A DNA stretch of 38,833 nucleotides from Chryseobacterium rhizosphaerae (GCF_003385455.1 NZ_QNUF01000038.1:1-38833); one strand, 5' to 3'. Counted from the first letter of the stretch, positions 6,791 to 16,417 are shown. Translations and numbers: made by a program. The notes: generated by a model not told the origin, from the letters alone.

Positions 6791-6826
6791 AAACCATCCT
6801 TCTTTAAGGATGGTTTTTGTTTTTTT
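6791..6826 (+). terminator. Terminator of tRNA-Gln copy 2
   Basis: The same 11-bp AAACCATCCTT/AAGGATGGTTT stem as after copy 1, with loop CTTT and a longer T run. It ends 2 bases before the transposase remnant. Confidence 0.92.
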
Positions 6827-6827
6827 A

Positions 6828-7257
6828 TCATATAAAACAAAGTTTATTATTTCTAAATAAAGGATCAACCGCAAAAGTTGAGGGCTTAGTAAAAAGTTTA
6901 GCTAATCTGAAGAGAAAAAATATTCTGTCTTTCACTCCTCTGAGTTGCATTCTGAAGTTCTCTATTTTCATAGCCGCCGCATTAGTGCTTCTTTGATTAA
7001 AGTAGTTCATAATATCTCTATAATGATTCATTATCATTTTTTCTTAATGTGGAAAAAGGTTTAAAATCTGCTTCTTCCACATTACTAAACCAATATACCA
7101 GTTTAGTCATTGCTGGAGGTTTTGAAATATGCTGGTTATAAATTTTTCTAAGTCCATCGGTTAATTGATATATTTTTTCTAAATCAGGATATTCATTAAA
7201 AAGATTACCTCTAAATTTTTTCAATTTTTTAGCTTTTATCAGTTGCTTTATTTCCTC
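6828..7257 (-). pseudogene. Frameshifted C-terminal remnant of an ISAon1-type transposase
   Basis: Two short minus-strand frames together resemble the C-terminal end of ISAon1-like (ISL3-related) transposases. The upstream frame (7257 down to 7018) contains LFNEYPDLEKIYQLTDGLR and a YWFSNVEEADFKPFSTL stretch. The downstream frame (7037 down to 6828) contains NYFNQRSTNAAA and FRMQLRGVKDRIFFLFRLAK. The frame changes at about 7020-7040. The usual ESFN after NRSTNAxA, which includes the catalytic Glu, seems deleted (NAAAMKIENF). There is no initiation codon and no N-terminal half, so the element is dead. It sits directly after the duplicated tRNA unit. Family assignment is from memory of the motif order. 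Confidence 0.75.
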
Positions 7258-7274
7258 TTAAAAAAATATATTTG
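7243..7274 (+). promoter_or_regulatory. Promoter of the Rhs operon
   Basis: A -33 TTG (7243-7245) and a -7 TATATTTG (7267-7274) are spaced by 21 bases, giving a 5' leader of about 25 bases before the ATG at 7307. It overlaps the 5' edge of the dead transposase remnant. Confidence 0.6.
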
Positions 7275-7306
7275 CACAAATTAATAATCTCAAATTAAAT
7301 ATTGAC

Positions 7307-8935
7307 ATGAAGCAACTCTATCTCAGTGTGTTACTGATATACACTGCCATGAATGCTTCTGCCCAGGAAGTTCTGTGGCAGAAAGACCTCAAATCCTCTA
7401 CACAAGATTTCCTCAGTCAGATTACCACCACTATTGATGAGCAGTACCTCATTGCCGGAAGCACTATACAACCAGGAAGTGGGATGCGAGATACTGGAAG
7501 CAGCCAAAACCATGGCTATGACTACCATTTGGTGAAGCTGAATCAGCAGGGCGAAAAAGCTTGGGAAAAATATTTCGCAGGACAAAATCATGATTATTTA
7601 TCTGCTACGGTAGCAACTCAGGATGGGGGCTTTCTCTTAGCCGGAACTTCCTATTCCGAAAAAGGTCTGGATAAGAAAGAAGCTTCCAAAGGTGGATCTG
7701 ATCTCTGGCTGATCTGCATCAATGAATTCGGTGATGAATTATGGCAAAAAACATTGGGAACTGCTTCGGATGAAGAAGCAAAAGCCGTCATTCAAGCCAC
7801 AGATTTAGGATTCTTTGTAGCCGGAAACGTACAAAACTCCTCCAAAGGCTATGGCTCTAAAGATGTTTGGATTATAAGACTTAACAAAGACGGAAAAGAA
7901 ATCTCTCAATTGATATTAGGCGGAAAAGGTCTAGATGAAGTTGAGAAAATGATTCCAACGAGGGATGGTGGTGCTTTATTAGGAATTTATTCTAGGAGCT
8001 CCGAGGTTAGTGATTCCGGATCTGGAGTAAGAAACACTAAAGGAAAATCTTCGAGTGAACTATCTGCCAATTCAGTACCCATCAGTCAAATCCCAAAAGC
8101 AAGCAGTAATTATGGTGAAGGTGACTATTGGATCGTCAAGCTGGACAAAAGTGGAAAAATAGAATGGGAAAGGAACTTTGGCGGAAAAGGAGATGACCAT
8201 ATCAGAACGCTAGCATTGACTTCAACAGGTTTTATCATTGGTGGAGAATCCAGATCGGAAAGATCTGGAAACAAAACAGTAGGTATAGAAGAGGGTACAG
8301 ACCTTTGGCTCATTTCTTTAAATGAGAATGGCAATGAACAATGGCAAAAATCATACAATTTCAAAAACAGGGATATCCTGATGAATATAAGCACTTTACT
8401 TTCAATAGATTACAAAACCACAAAGGGGACTCTGTTAGGAGGTTATACACAAGCTGAAGGAAGAATAGAAGAAAATGACGAAACGTTTTGGATGTTGTAC
8501 TTAGACCATAATGGAAATGAGCAATGGAGAAAATATGTAACAGGAGACTCGAGACAAAAAGCGGAAAGACTTTCAGATCTGAAGCTGAATAAAGATGGCT
8601 CAATTGTACTGGCAGGAACAAGTACAGAAAAATTAGGAATGGAAAGCTGGAAAATTGTAAAACTGAGAGACCAACAAGTGCAGCAGTTGATTGAAAAAGC
8701 TGATATTAAAATCTATCCAAACCCTGTCTATGATTATGCCTATGTAGAAATTGGCTATGATTTTAAAGATGCTGATATCACGCTGTATGATATGGGAGGA
8801 AGACTTCTTCAAACTCTGAAAACTGGAAACAATATAACCAAAATTAATACACAATCTCTTGTACAGGGAGTTTATTTGGTTACCATAAAAACTAATAATA
8901 ATAAAACTGCAAACGCTAAACTGATAAAAAAATAA
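7307..8935 (+). CDS. Secreted beta-propeller protein with type IX secretion (type A) sorting domain
   Basis: A signal peptide (first about 19 residues, cleaved near NASA-QE) is followed by repeated blades of the form DGGFLLAG ... DLWLICIN..GDELWQK..G, which suggest a propeller over about residues 25-460. The last about 75 residues form a T9SS type A C-terminal domain: IKIYPNPVYDYAYVEI, TLYDMGGRLLQTL and QGVYLVTIKTN, ending in KLIKK. The product should reach the cell surface through the type IX system. It is the first gene of the operon and ends 4 bases before the next start. Similar propeller proteins are, to my knowledge, often encoded next to Rhs genes in Chryseobacterium. A role as surface partner or display factor for the Rhs proteins is inference. 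Confidence 0.87.
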   Translation: MKQLYLSVLLIYTAMNASAQEVLWQKDLKSSTQDFLSQITTTIDEQYLIAGSTIQPGSGMRDTGSSQNHGYDYHLVKLNQQGEKAWEKYFAGQNHDYLSATVATQDGGFLLAGTSYSEKGLDKKEASKGGSDLWLICINEFGDELWQKTLGTASDEEAKAVIQATDLGFFVAGNVQNSSKGYGSKDVWIIRLNKDGKEISQLILGGKGLDEVEKMIPTRDGGALLGIYSRSSEVSDSGSGVRNTKGKSSSELSANSVPISQIPKASSNYGEGDYWIVKLDKSGKIEWERNFGGKGDDHIRTLALTSTGFIIGGESRSERSGNKTVGIEEGTDLWLISLNENGNEQWQKSYNFKNRDILMNISTLLSIDYKTTKGTLLGGYTQAEGRIEENDETFWMLYLDHNGNEQWRKYVTGDSRQKAERLSDLKLNKDGSIVLAGTSTEKLGMESWKIVKLRDQQVQQLIEKADIKIYPNPVYDYAYVEIGYDFKDADITLYDMGGRLLQTLKTGNNITKINTQSLVQGVYLVTIKTNNNKTANAKLIKK

Positions 8936-8939
8936 GAAC

Positions 8940-11900
8940 ATGAGAAAGTTACTAGTATTTGCCATCACTCATTTTTTTCTATTATTTTATTGCCAAGAAT
9001 TTCATCCCAGCGATAATTATTTTTCATTAGAAAAACAAGTTAATTCAAATGTCAATCCTAATTCAGGATTAATTTCAGAGTCGATTGGCTTATTAAGCAT
9101 TCCACTTAGGAATGGCCAAAATTATTCAATTGCTGCAACATATACTTCAGCACCTTTTAATCCTATTCTTAATACATCTGTTCTGGGACTTAACTGGGAT
9201 CTAGATGTTTCTGGTATTATAACCAAATCTTGGAGTCAATATAATGCATGGGGCCCTTATTACGCCTACGAAGACTCATGGAATGACGGAATAACGAATG
9301 TTTCGGATTATGATATGTGGAATGCTATCCCCGCATTGCAACCCAATAATCTTAATTCTCCTTATCCGCTGGAAAGATCAAAATATTATTTTAAATTTTG
9401 GGGATATAAAGGTTATTTTTATATCGATAGACAGGGAAACCCTAAAATATATAGTACAGACGCCAATTTAAAAATAAGCCTTACTGAATACAATTATAAA
9501 ACAAAACAAGGAATAATTAATAATGGATGTGATACAGGGTCATCCATTATAAAAATTACAGATGATAAAGGAAATGAGTTCTGGTTTGGTGGAAATGATA
9601 ATTATCTGGATACATCATACTCTGCAGGAACAGCCTACCCTTTAAATAATACGGGGAATTCAAGAACTGAAAGACATGTATACATTAGCGCCTGGTATTT
9701 GAACAAAATTCTTTTAAGCACAGGTGATAAGATTGTTTTTGAAAACAAAGACAATAATATGAAAAAAACGTTTTCAGATTTTTGTACAATATCAAGACAA
9801 TATACTGAAAACAGACAAAAGATTATGAATGACAGTATATATGTACAAAAAACATTAGGCTACTCTCAACAAGGTCTTTATACTAAAATAGGAAATAATT
9901 TCATTAGCCATTCCAAAGGATTACAGGAGGATAAAAATATTGTAAAAAAATCTTTACTTAATCGAATTATTATTAATGATACTTATTTTGTAAATGTGAA
10001 TTATTCTCGCATTAATTATACAGATACGGTAAATGATTTCTACATTAAAAATTTGATTGTAACATACAAGAATAAACCAGTAAAAAGAGTAGATTTTACG
10101 CTTGACAGTTTTGGGGATGTTAATAAAAGAACCTTCCTAACTAATATAAAAATGGGCGCAGATGAATATGAATTCAAATATTATAAAACAGATAAATTTC
10201 CTTCTTTAGATACTTATGCTACGGATATTTACGGATATTACAATGGAATGAATGACAAAGGATATGATCTTGATAATATTGATGACCGGGATACCCAATC
10301 ACCATATTTTAATACAGGACTTCTAAAAAGTATTGAATATCCTACCAGGTCAAGAAAAGTATTTACTTATGAAAGATCTGATTTTTCAAAAGTGCATGGA
10401 AAACTACCTAATACTGGAGATATAGGAGTGTATAACAGCGATGGTATCATTAATTATCCCAGAATACAAAAAATACAACACTTTGATTCAAATCATTTTC
10501 AGATAGGAACAGACAGAACCTTCAAATATACCAAGAATAATATAAGTACAGGAATCTTTGAGGATGAATTTGCCAATGCGTTCAGAGCCTACGAAACAAT
10601 GTATTATTTAGGTTACCTTTCTACTGATCCAAATCAATTCATTATGGTTCTTAACAACTTTAATTCTAAATCATCAAGCAATATTCCAATCAATTACAGC
10701 TACGTAGAAGAAACAGATGGTAAAGGCAGTATTCAGTATTTTTTTACAGATAGAACCACTAATAAAGATACCCTAGTAGCCAAATACAAAAAAGCTGGTC
10801 AATTTGAATCAGCATGGATGCCTTATGGAGGCGGACTTAATATTTACACTTATAAGGGAGCTTATTCACGAGCCCACGAGCGAGGTAATCTATTAAAGAA
10901 AATTATTTTAAATCAGACTCAGGATACTATCCAGGTTACTAATTATAAATATAAAAGCCTGTTGAATCAAAATTTATTAGATAATGGCAATATAAAAAAG
11001 CTATCCGATGACTTCATTATTAAAACTACACCAGCTCCCGGCTATATTGTACAAAATTTTAATATAGAAACCATTGTCTCAAAGCAATTTACCGAACCCT
11101 ATAAGCTATCTTCCACAGAAGTAATTAATTATTACGGGAACAATAAAAACAGCTCAAAGGAAGAATTGACATATTCAAGTTATTTAAAGAACTATAATAC
11201 TGTTGCCAATAAACTCAATAGTTCTAATGGAACATCCAATCTTGTAAAATTAAGTTACCCTTCAGATTTTGGTACACAATATAATAGCCTTATTGATAAA
11301 AACATTGTTGCTGTACCTATAAAAATTACAAAAGAGAAAAACAACCTTCCTATTGCAACCACCATATTTGAATATACTCAAAGCTCCTCTAGTAACATAC
11401 TCAATTTATACAAACAGTTCTCAGGAAGAAATAACGACCCTTCCAATACTAATAAAGTACTGAAGAAAACAAACGATTTATATGATAATAAAAACAATCT
11501 GATCCAGTACACAGATAACGAAGCATCTACCAAGGTAGCCATATATGGATATAACCAAACCTTACCTATTGCACTTATCGAGGGAGCTACTTATGCAGAG
11601 CTGATGCAAATATTCGGGCTGGATCCGGCCAATACACAGTCTTACTTAAATCTGGATATCGTTAAAAAATCTGACCTGGATGTTGATACAGCTACCGAAA
11701 TTGATCTTTTTTCAACATTAGATGCCTTTAGGAAAGTTCTGGGAAATAAAAACTATCAAATTACAACATATACTCAGGATCCTTTAGTAGGAGTTACCAG
11801 AGTTACATTACCTTCTGGCGTTACGGAGGTTTATAAATATAATAAAGACAGCAAATTGGAAAAAATACAAAATGAAGAAGGGAGTTTGCTGAAAAAATAC

Positions 11901-12449
11901 AAATATCATTATGCTGCTAAAAAATATTACAACCAGCTATACAGTAAAGTATTTATCAGGACCAATTGTCCTACATGGCAGATTGGAGAACCTTATACTT
12001 ACATCGTTCCGGAAAATAAATATATGTCTTACATAAGCCAAACGGATGCAGATCAGATGGCAAAAAACGAAGCAAATTCCAATGGACAGAATGCCGCCAA
12101 TACGCTAGGAAGCTGTAGCATGGTAAGTTGCAATTTTGTTCCTAACTATTATGTAAATATGTATTATTCTTCAATACAGCAAACCGGCCCTAACCACATT
12201 AAGGTCACAATGCAGTTCCAAGCGAATCCACCTAATGGGATGAGCTGGACCTCAGGAAGCGGAGTATCAGTTGGATATATTGGAGAAGCCTGCAGACCCC
12301 TTACCGCTAAATATATAAATTACACAAGTGGTTCTTCAAGCTGGAGTATCTCTATAGACCAAAGTGGATATGTAATGGTAAGATCAAATAATGGTACCGC
12401 ACCTGGGAATGGTATGTTTGGCTTCTCTGTTGAATACGATAAAAACTAA
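8940..12449 (+). CDS. Large secreted Rhs/SpvB-like protein with DUF5977-like C-terminal segment
   Basis: The 1169-aa product has an N-terminal signal sequence (about residues 1-18, LLVFAITHFFLLFY). Its N-terminal domain contains the NPNSGLISESIGLLSIPL and LGLNWDLDVSGIITKSW patterns seen in SpvB/Rhs-shell proteins. A long region of YD/Rhs-like beta strands follows (GLLKSIEYPTRSRKVFTYE, GVTEVYKYNKDSKLEKI). Residues about 1000-1065 (RTNCPTWQIGEPYTYIVPE, YISQTDADQMAKNEANSNGQ, ANTLGSC) match the DUF5977 pattern as I remember it. No T9SS sorting domain and no toxin domain are evident. It lies between the propeller and the Rhs toxin in one operon, with 4- and 5-base gaps. It may form part of the shell for the downstream toxin, by analogy with the B and C components of Tc toxins. 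Confidence 0.75.
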   Translation: MRKLLVFAITHFFLLFYCQEFHPSDNYFSLEKQVNSNVNPNSGLISESIGLLSIPLRNGQNYSIAATYTSAPFNPILNTSVLGLNWDLDVSGIITKSWSQYNAWGPYYAYEDSWNDGITNVSDYDMWNAIPALQPNNLNSPYPLERSKYYFKFWGYKGYFYIDRQGNPKIYSTDANLKISLTEYNYKTKQGIINNGCDTGSSIIKITDDKGNEFWFGGNDNYLDTSYSAGTAYPLNNTGNSRTERHVYISAWYLNKILLSTGDKIVFENKDNNMKKTFSDFCTISRQYTENRQKIMNDSIYVQKTLGYSQQGLYTKIGNNFISHSKGLQEDKNIVKKSLLNRIIINDTYFVNVNYSRINYTDTVNDFYIKNLIVTYKNKPVKRVDFTLDSFGDVNKRTFLTNIKMGADEYEFKYYKTDKFPSLDTYATDIYGYYNGMNDKGYDLDNIDDRDTQSPYFNTGLLKSIEYPTRSRKVFTYERSDFSKVHGKLPNTGDIGVYNSDGIINYPRIQKIQHFDSNHFQIGTDRTFKYTKNNISTGIFEDEFANAFRAYETMYYLGYLSTDPNQFIMVLNNFNSKSSSNIPINYSYVEETDGKGSIQYFFTDRTTNKDTLVAKYKKAGQFESAWMPYGGGLNIYTYKGAYSRAHERGNLLKKIILNQTQDTIQVTNYKYKSLLNQNLLDNGNIKKLSDDFIIKTTPAPGYIVQNFNIETIVSKQFTEPYKLSSTEVINYYGNNKNSSKEELTYSSYLKNYNTVANKLNSSNGTSNLVKLSYPSDFGTQYNSLIDKNIVAVPIKITKEKNNLPIATTIFEYTQSSSSNILNLYKQFSGRNNDPSNTNKVLKKTNDLYDNKNNLIQYTDNEASTKVAIYGYNQTLPIALIEGATYAELMQIFGLDPANTQSYLNLDIVKKSDLDVDTATEIDLFSTLDAFRKVLGNKNYQITTYTQDPLVGVTRVTLPSGVTEVYKYNKDSKLEKIQNEEGSLLKKYKYHYAAKKYYNQLYSKVFIRTNCPTWQIGEPYTYIVPENKYMSYISQTDADQMAKNEANSNGQNAANTLGSCSMVSCNFVPNYYVNMYYSSIQQTGPNHIKVTMQFQANPPNGMSWTSGSGVSVGYIGEACRPLTAKYINYTSGSSSWSISIDQSGYVMVRSNNGTAPGNGMFGFSVEYDKN

Positions 12450-12454
12450 AGACC

Positions 12455-15400
12455 ATGAAAAAAATAATAACAATATTCAATATTCTGCTTATTTGCGTTC
12501 TACATGCCCAGGCAACGCAATTAAATCATCTTGATAATTATTTCTACACTGCATCTTTCTTGGATAAAGACACATTGAGAAAGTCTGAAACAATTCATTA
12601 TCTGGATGAGCTGGGAAGACCCAAGCAATTAATAAGTCTAAAACATTCTCCATTGGGGAGCGATGTGGTTACTCACATTGAATATGACCAGTTCGGCAGG
12701 AAAGTTAAAAACTATCTTCCTGTACCTCAGCCCGGCACATTAAATGGAAATATCTACCCATATTCTTCTGTAACGAGCTCCAGTTTATATGGAAATGAAA
12801 AAATTTATTATGAAAAAATTCTGGAAAACTCGCCACTCAATAGATTACAGCAACAAATTCTTCCAGGAAATGATTGGGCTTCTCATCCGGTAACTACTGA
12901 CTATAATTTAAATATTGCAGATGCTGTCAGAAAATTCACCCCTTCCACCACATGGCAAGACGGAGCCAGTATCACTAAAATTATTGATATCGGGCTATAT
13001 CCTGATAAGCAACTCTATAAAAGCATTTTAAAGGATGAGGATAATAATGAGACTACTATATTCAAAAATAATGAAGGACAAATTGTACTGGTCAGAAAAC
13101 TGTTAAATGCAACTGAAAAAGCTGATACTTATTATATCTATAATGAATATAACCAATTGGCATTTATACTTCCTCCTCTAGCCAGCATTCGTAGTGATAT
13201 CAGCACAAATATTATTAAGCAAAATGAACTATGCTATCAATACAAATACGATGATCAAAATCGTATGGTAGAAAAAAAACTGCCGGGTAGAGACTTAGAC
13301 TATTTCATTTATGACAAGCAAAATAGAGTTATAGCAACACAGGATGGTAACTTGAGAAACAAGGGTCAATGGTTATACACAAAATATGATAAATTTGGCA
13401 GAGTTGCCATTACTGGTATATCTACCGGTAGTACAAGAGCTTTAGAACAAGGCAGCGCAAACACTTCCGGTTCGAATAATGTGACCAGAATTAATTCTGT
13501 TTTTTTTAACAGGCAAGGAATGGATGTATATTATGACAATCCAGATGCTACATACCCTGACTCCTCCAAATGGGTAACGTTACTGACATTAAATTATTAT
13601 GACACCTATCCGACTTATAGCTTCAATCCTGCCTTTCCTGGTTCCATTATAGGGCAAAATACTTTAACTGATAGCTCAGCTAGCAGTAGCAGAAGCACAA
13701 AAAGCCTTCCGGTTATGAATCTTATAAAGAATATTGAGAATGATGACTGGACGAAGAATTATATTTATTACGATAAGGAAGGAAGATTAATTGGCTCTTA
13801 TTCCATCAATCATTTAGGAGGATATACAAGAAATGAATCTAAACTGGACTTTGCAGGCATTGTAAAAGAAACAAATATATTTCATAAGAGAGCAGAATCT
13901 GATACAGAAATTAAAATCAATGAAAACTTTTTATATGACGATCAAAATAGACTGAAAAAACACTATCATCAAGTAGATAATCAGCCTAAAGAACTGTTAT
14001 CAGAAGTTACTTATAATGAACTATCAGAAGCTATTAATAAAAAAGTAGGCGGCAATAGTTCTTCAGGAACGCTTCAAAGTATTGATTACAGCTATAACAT
14101 TCATGGATGGCTAACAAAAATTAATGATCCTACAGATTTAGCAGGCAAACTCTTTGGATACCATATTAAATATCAAAATCCTGAAAAAGAAAATCTTGCG
14201 CCTAAAAAATTTAATGGCAACATTACCGAAGTAGACTGGAAAACTTCGAATGATCAGGTTTTAAGGAGATATGGTTATCAGTATGATAAAAATGATCGTT
14301 TAAAAAAAGCTGTTTTCCAGGAACCTAATGCTGATATTCCGGTCAACGAATATTATAATGAAGATCTTATCTATGATATTAATGGAAATATCACAAGACT
14401 TAACAGATACCAAAAGCCCGAATCCGGGACAACGCCTCAACAAATTGATGGGCTCAACTATACATACAATGGAAATATATTACTGAGGATCTTTGATACC
14501 ACCGGCAATTTTGATGGATTCAGAGATGATGTATCGCCAGGAGGCTATGATTCCACAGATGATTTTGCTTATGATTCAAATGGCAATATGATCCGTGACG
14601 ATAATAAACAAATTGGTTCTATAGCGTATAATCATTTAGATCTACCAACCAAAATAACTTTTCCAAAAAACAATAGTATTAGCTACATATATGCAGCCGA
14701 TGGTACCAAATTGAAAAAAATAAGAGCCATTTATTACGCTGGCGGGAGTACAGAATATGAAACCACCGATTATCTGGACGGATTTCAGTATATACAGAAT
14801 AGCTCAGATTTCCCCTCTAAACCAAAGCTTTTATTTTTCCCAACAGCTGAAGGATATTATAATAAAAATATTAATACTAATCCATATGCCCCACCTATCC
14901 CTGCCTATGTCTATCAATATAAAGACCAGGTTGGAAATGTAAGATTAAATTTTTATAAGAATCTGGATACCAATACTGTTACTATTGATAATGAAAATAA
15001 TTATTATCCCTTTGGATTAGAACATAAAAAATATAATAACAACCCTGGATTTGCCAATTATCAGTATAAATTCCAAGAACAAGAATTACAAAAAGAAACT
15101 GGATGGTATAGCTTTAAATGGAGAAACTATGACCCTGCCGTTGGGAGATTCTTCAATACGGATCCTTTAAGTGAAAGATTTTCTCACCAGTCACATTACA
15201 ACTTCTCCGAAAACAGAGTTGTAGATGCAGTAGAGCTTGAAGGCTTGGAAGCCTATGTTCTTGCTGGTGGAGATATGATGATTAATGGTCTTTCTCTTTT
15301 ACAAAGTGAATATGCCATCGGGGCAGATGGGGTCAGAAATATTGCAGGGATCAACCTTGGTACATTTCCAGCTAAAACATCATTTTGGTCTGCCATTGGT

Positions 15401-16069
15401 TCGTCATTATCAGAATATTCTTCAGGAATAGGCGATGGTTTTACCAATTATTATACTTCTACATGGAATACATTTAGGCATCCTATAGATACATTTAATA
15501 ATCTCAAAAATACTGAACCTGATCCTTTTACACATATTGTAGAACCTTTATTAAACGTTTTTTCAGGATATCAGTATGAAGTTCAGAGAGACAATTATCT
15601 AAATTTTATGGATGCAGCCAATGGTAATTTCCATAGCCCAGGGCAAAGATTGGGTGATAAATTGGGAGAACTGTCACTTACTGCTGCAGGAACTGCCGTT
15701 GGAAAAGTAGGAAAACTCGGAAATTTAGGAAAAATTAGAGGAAATGCTACCTTATATAGAAATTTTGGATGGAATGAGCTTAGTTCACTTAAAGAATCGG
15801 GAGGGAAGTTTTCAATTCACCCTAATCAGTTTCAAGGAAAACAGTTCTGGGTTGGAGAATCTGGTATGGAGATGTGGACCAATTCATCAATGGCAAAACC
15901 TTTTACAGCTAAAATCAAAATTCCTAAATCTTTTGTTACTCCAGGGCATAAAAATTTTATCTTTATGGAGTCTGAAATGATTATTGACGGTTTTCCAGGA
16001 GGTACGGTTCTTAAAGAAAATCTTAAAAAGTTTAATTCAGCAATTAAAGTCGAATGGATTCGTTATTAA
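12455..16069 (+). CDS. Rhs repeat protein (DUF6443 N-terminus) with C-terminal toxin-like domain
   Basis: The 1204-aa product has a signal peptide (to about residue 20, VLHAQA). A DUF6443-type module follows (HYLDELGRPKQLISLKHSP, YDQFGRKVKNYLPVPQPG), then many YD repeats (YDDQNRM, YDKFGRVAI, YDSNGNMIRD). The Rhs core is at about residues 815-930: YQYKDQVGNVRLNFY, YYPFGLEHKKY, YQYKFQEQELQKETGWYSF, FFNTDPLSERF, ending in VELEGLE. After the core come about 275 variable residues. The last about 105 (LYRNFGWNELSSL, GKQFWVGESG, FMESEMIIDGFPGG) look like a small enzymatic toxin. The LYR motif and the later FW and E positions suggest an ADP-ribosyltransferase-like fold, at modest certainty. The gene ends 4 bases before the putative immunity gene. 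Confidence 0.88.
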   Translation: MKKIITIFNILLICVLHAQATQLNHLDNYFYTASFLDKDTLRKSETIHYLDELGRPKQLISLKHSPLGSDVVTHIEYDQFGRKVKNYLPVPQPGTLNGNIYPYSSVTSSSLYGNEKIYYEKILENSPLNRLQQQILPGNDWASHPVTTDYNLNIADAVRKFTPSTTWQDGASITKIIDIGLYPDKQLYKSILKDEDNNETTIFKNNEGQIVLVRKLLNATEKADTYYIYNEYNQLAFILPPLASIRSDISTNIIKQNELCYQYKYDDQNRMVEKKLPGRDLDYFIYDKQNRVIATQDGNLRNKGQWLYTKYDKFGRVAITGISTGSTRALEQGSANTSGSNNVTRINSVFFNRQGMDVYYDNPDATYPDSSKWVTLLTLNYYDTYPTYSFNPAFPGSIIGQNTLTDSSASSSRSTKSLPVMNLIKNIENDDWTKNYIYYDKEGRLIGSYSINHLGGYTRNESKLDFAGIVKETNIFHKRAESDTEIKINENFLYDDQNRLKKHYHQVDNQPKELLSEVTYNELSEAINKKVGGNSSSGTLQSIDYSYNIHGWLTKINDPTDLAGKLFGYHIKYQNPEKENLAPKKFNGNITEVDWKTSNDQVLRRYGYQYDKNDRLKKAVFQEPNADIPVNEYYNEDLIYDINGNITRLNRYQKPESGTTPQQIDGLNYTYNGNILLRIFDTTGNFDGFRDDVSPGGYDSTDDFAYDSNGNMIRDDNKQIGSIAYNHLDLPTKITFPKNNSISYIYAADGTKLKKIRAIYYAGGSTEYETTDYLDGFQYIQNSSDFPSKPKLLFFPTAEGYYNKNINTNPYAPPIPAYVYQYKDQVGNVRLNFYKNLDTNTVTIDNENNYYPFGLEHKKYNNNPGFANYQYKFQEQELQKETGWYSFKWRNYDPAVGRFFNTDPLSERFSHQSHYNFSENRVVDAVELEGLEAYVLAGGDMMINGLSLLQSEYAIGADGVRNIAGINLGTFPAKTSFWSAIGSSLSEYSSGIGDGFTNYYTSTWNTFRHPIDTFNNLKNTEPDPFTHIVEPLLNVFSGYQYEVQRDNYLNFMDAANGNFHSPGQRLGDKLGELSLTAAGTAVGKVGKLGNLGKIRGNATLYRNFGWNELSSLKESGGKFSIHPNQFQGKQFWVGESGMEMWTNSSMAKPFTAKIKIPKSFVTPGHKNFIFMESEMIIDGFPGGTVLKENLKKFNSAIKVEWIRY

Positions 16070-16073
16070 TAAA

Positions 16074-16370
16074 ATGAAAGAAAAAATAATATTAGCTGAA
16101 ATTCAGTTTAACGACACAGCACAGGATTTTTTTAACTTTCCTATTACTAATCCCATAAGAATATCATTTTGGGGTGAAAAACAACATTTATCTACATTTT
16201 CGGAAATTAGAATAACTGATAAGCCGATAGAAATTAATAAAAAGTTCGTATTGGAAATAAATATTATGGATAGAGATTTTTTAACTGAGACATTAAAGAT
16301 CGGGAATCCTTTTAATCTGGGTGTCTTTCCTATTATCATTGCACAGGGGAAAATACTGGATTTGAAATGA
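16074..16370 (+). CDS. Putative immunity protein resembling EF-Tu domain III
   Basis: The 98-aa product begins at ATG 16074, 4 bases after the Rhs toxin stop; the frame is also open further upstream inside the toxin gene, but that part is shadow. It has no signal peptide and should be cytoplasmic. Its strand pattern follows the EF-Tu C-terminal beta-barrel: ILAEIQF at the N-terminus, IRISFWG where EF-Tu has the YRPQFYF strand, a central IEINKKFVLEINI, and a terminal NPFNLGV...IIAQGKILDL where EF-Tu has FAIREGGRTVGAGVVAKVL. The match is by eye and remote. Position makes it the obvious immunity candidate. A convergent terminator follows. Confidence 0.62.
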   Translation: MKEKIILAEIQFNDTAQDFFNFPITNPIRISFWGEKQHLSTFSEIRITDKPIEINKKFVLEINIMDRDFLTETLKIGNPFNLGVFPIIIAQGKILDLK

Positions 16371-16383
16371 AAAATAGTAATTA

Positions 16384-16417
16384 AAAAAGGCTTTCTCAGT
16401 ATTGAGAAAGCCTTTTT
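16384..16417. terminator. Bidirectional terminator between the Rhs operon and hdeD-like gene 1
   Basis: The stem GGCTTTCTCA/TGAGAAAGCC (16389-16398, 16403-16412) has loop GTAT and is flanked by five A and five T. It can serve both converging transcripts. Confidence 0.9.
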
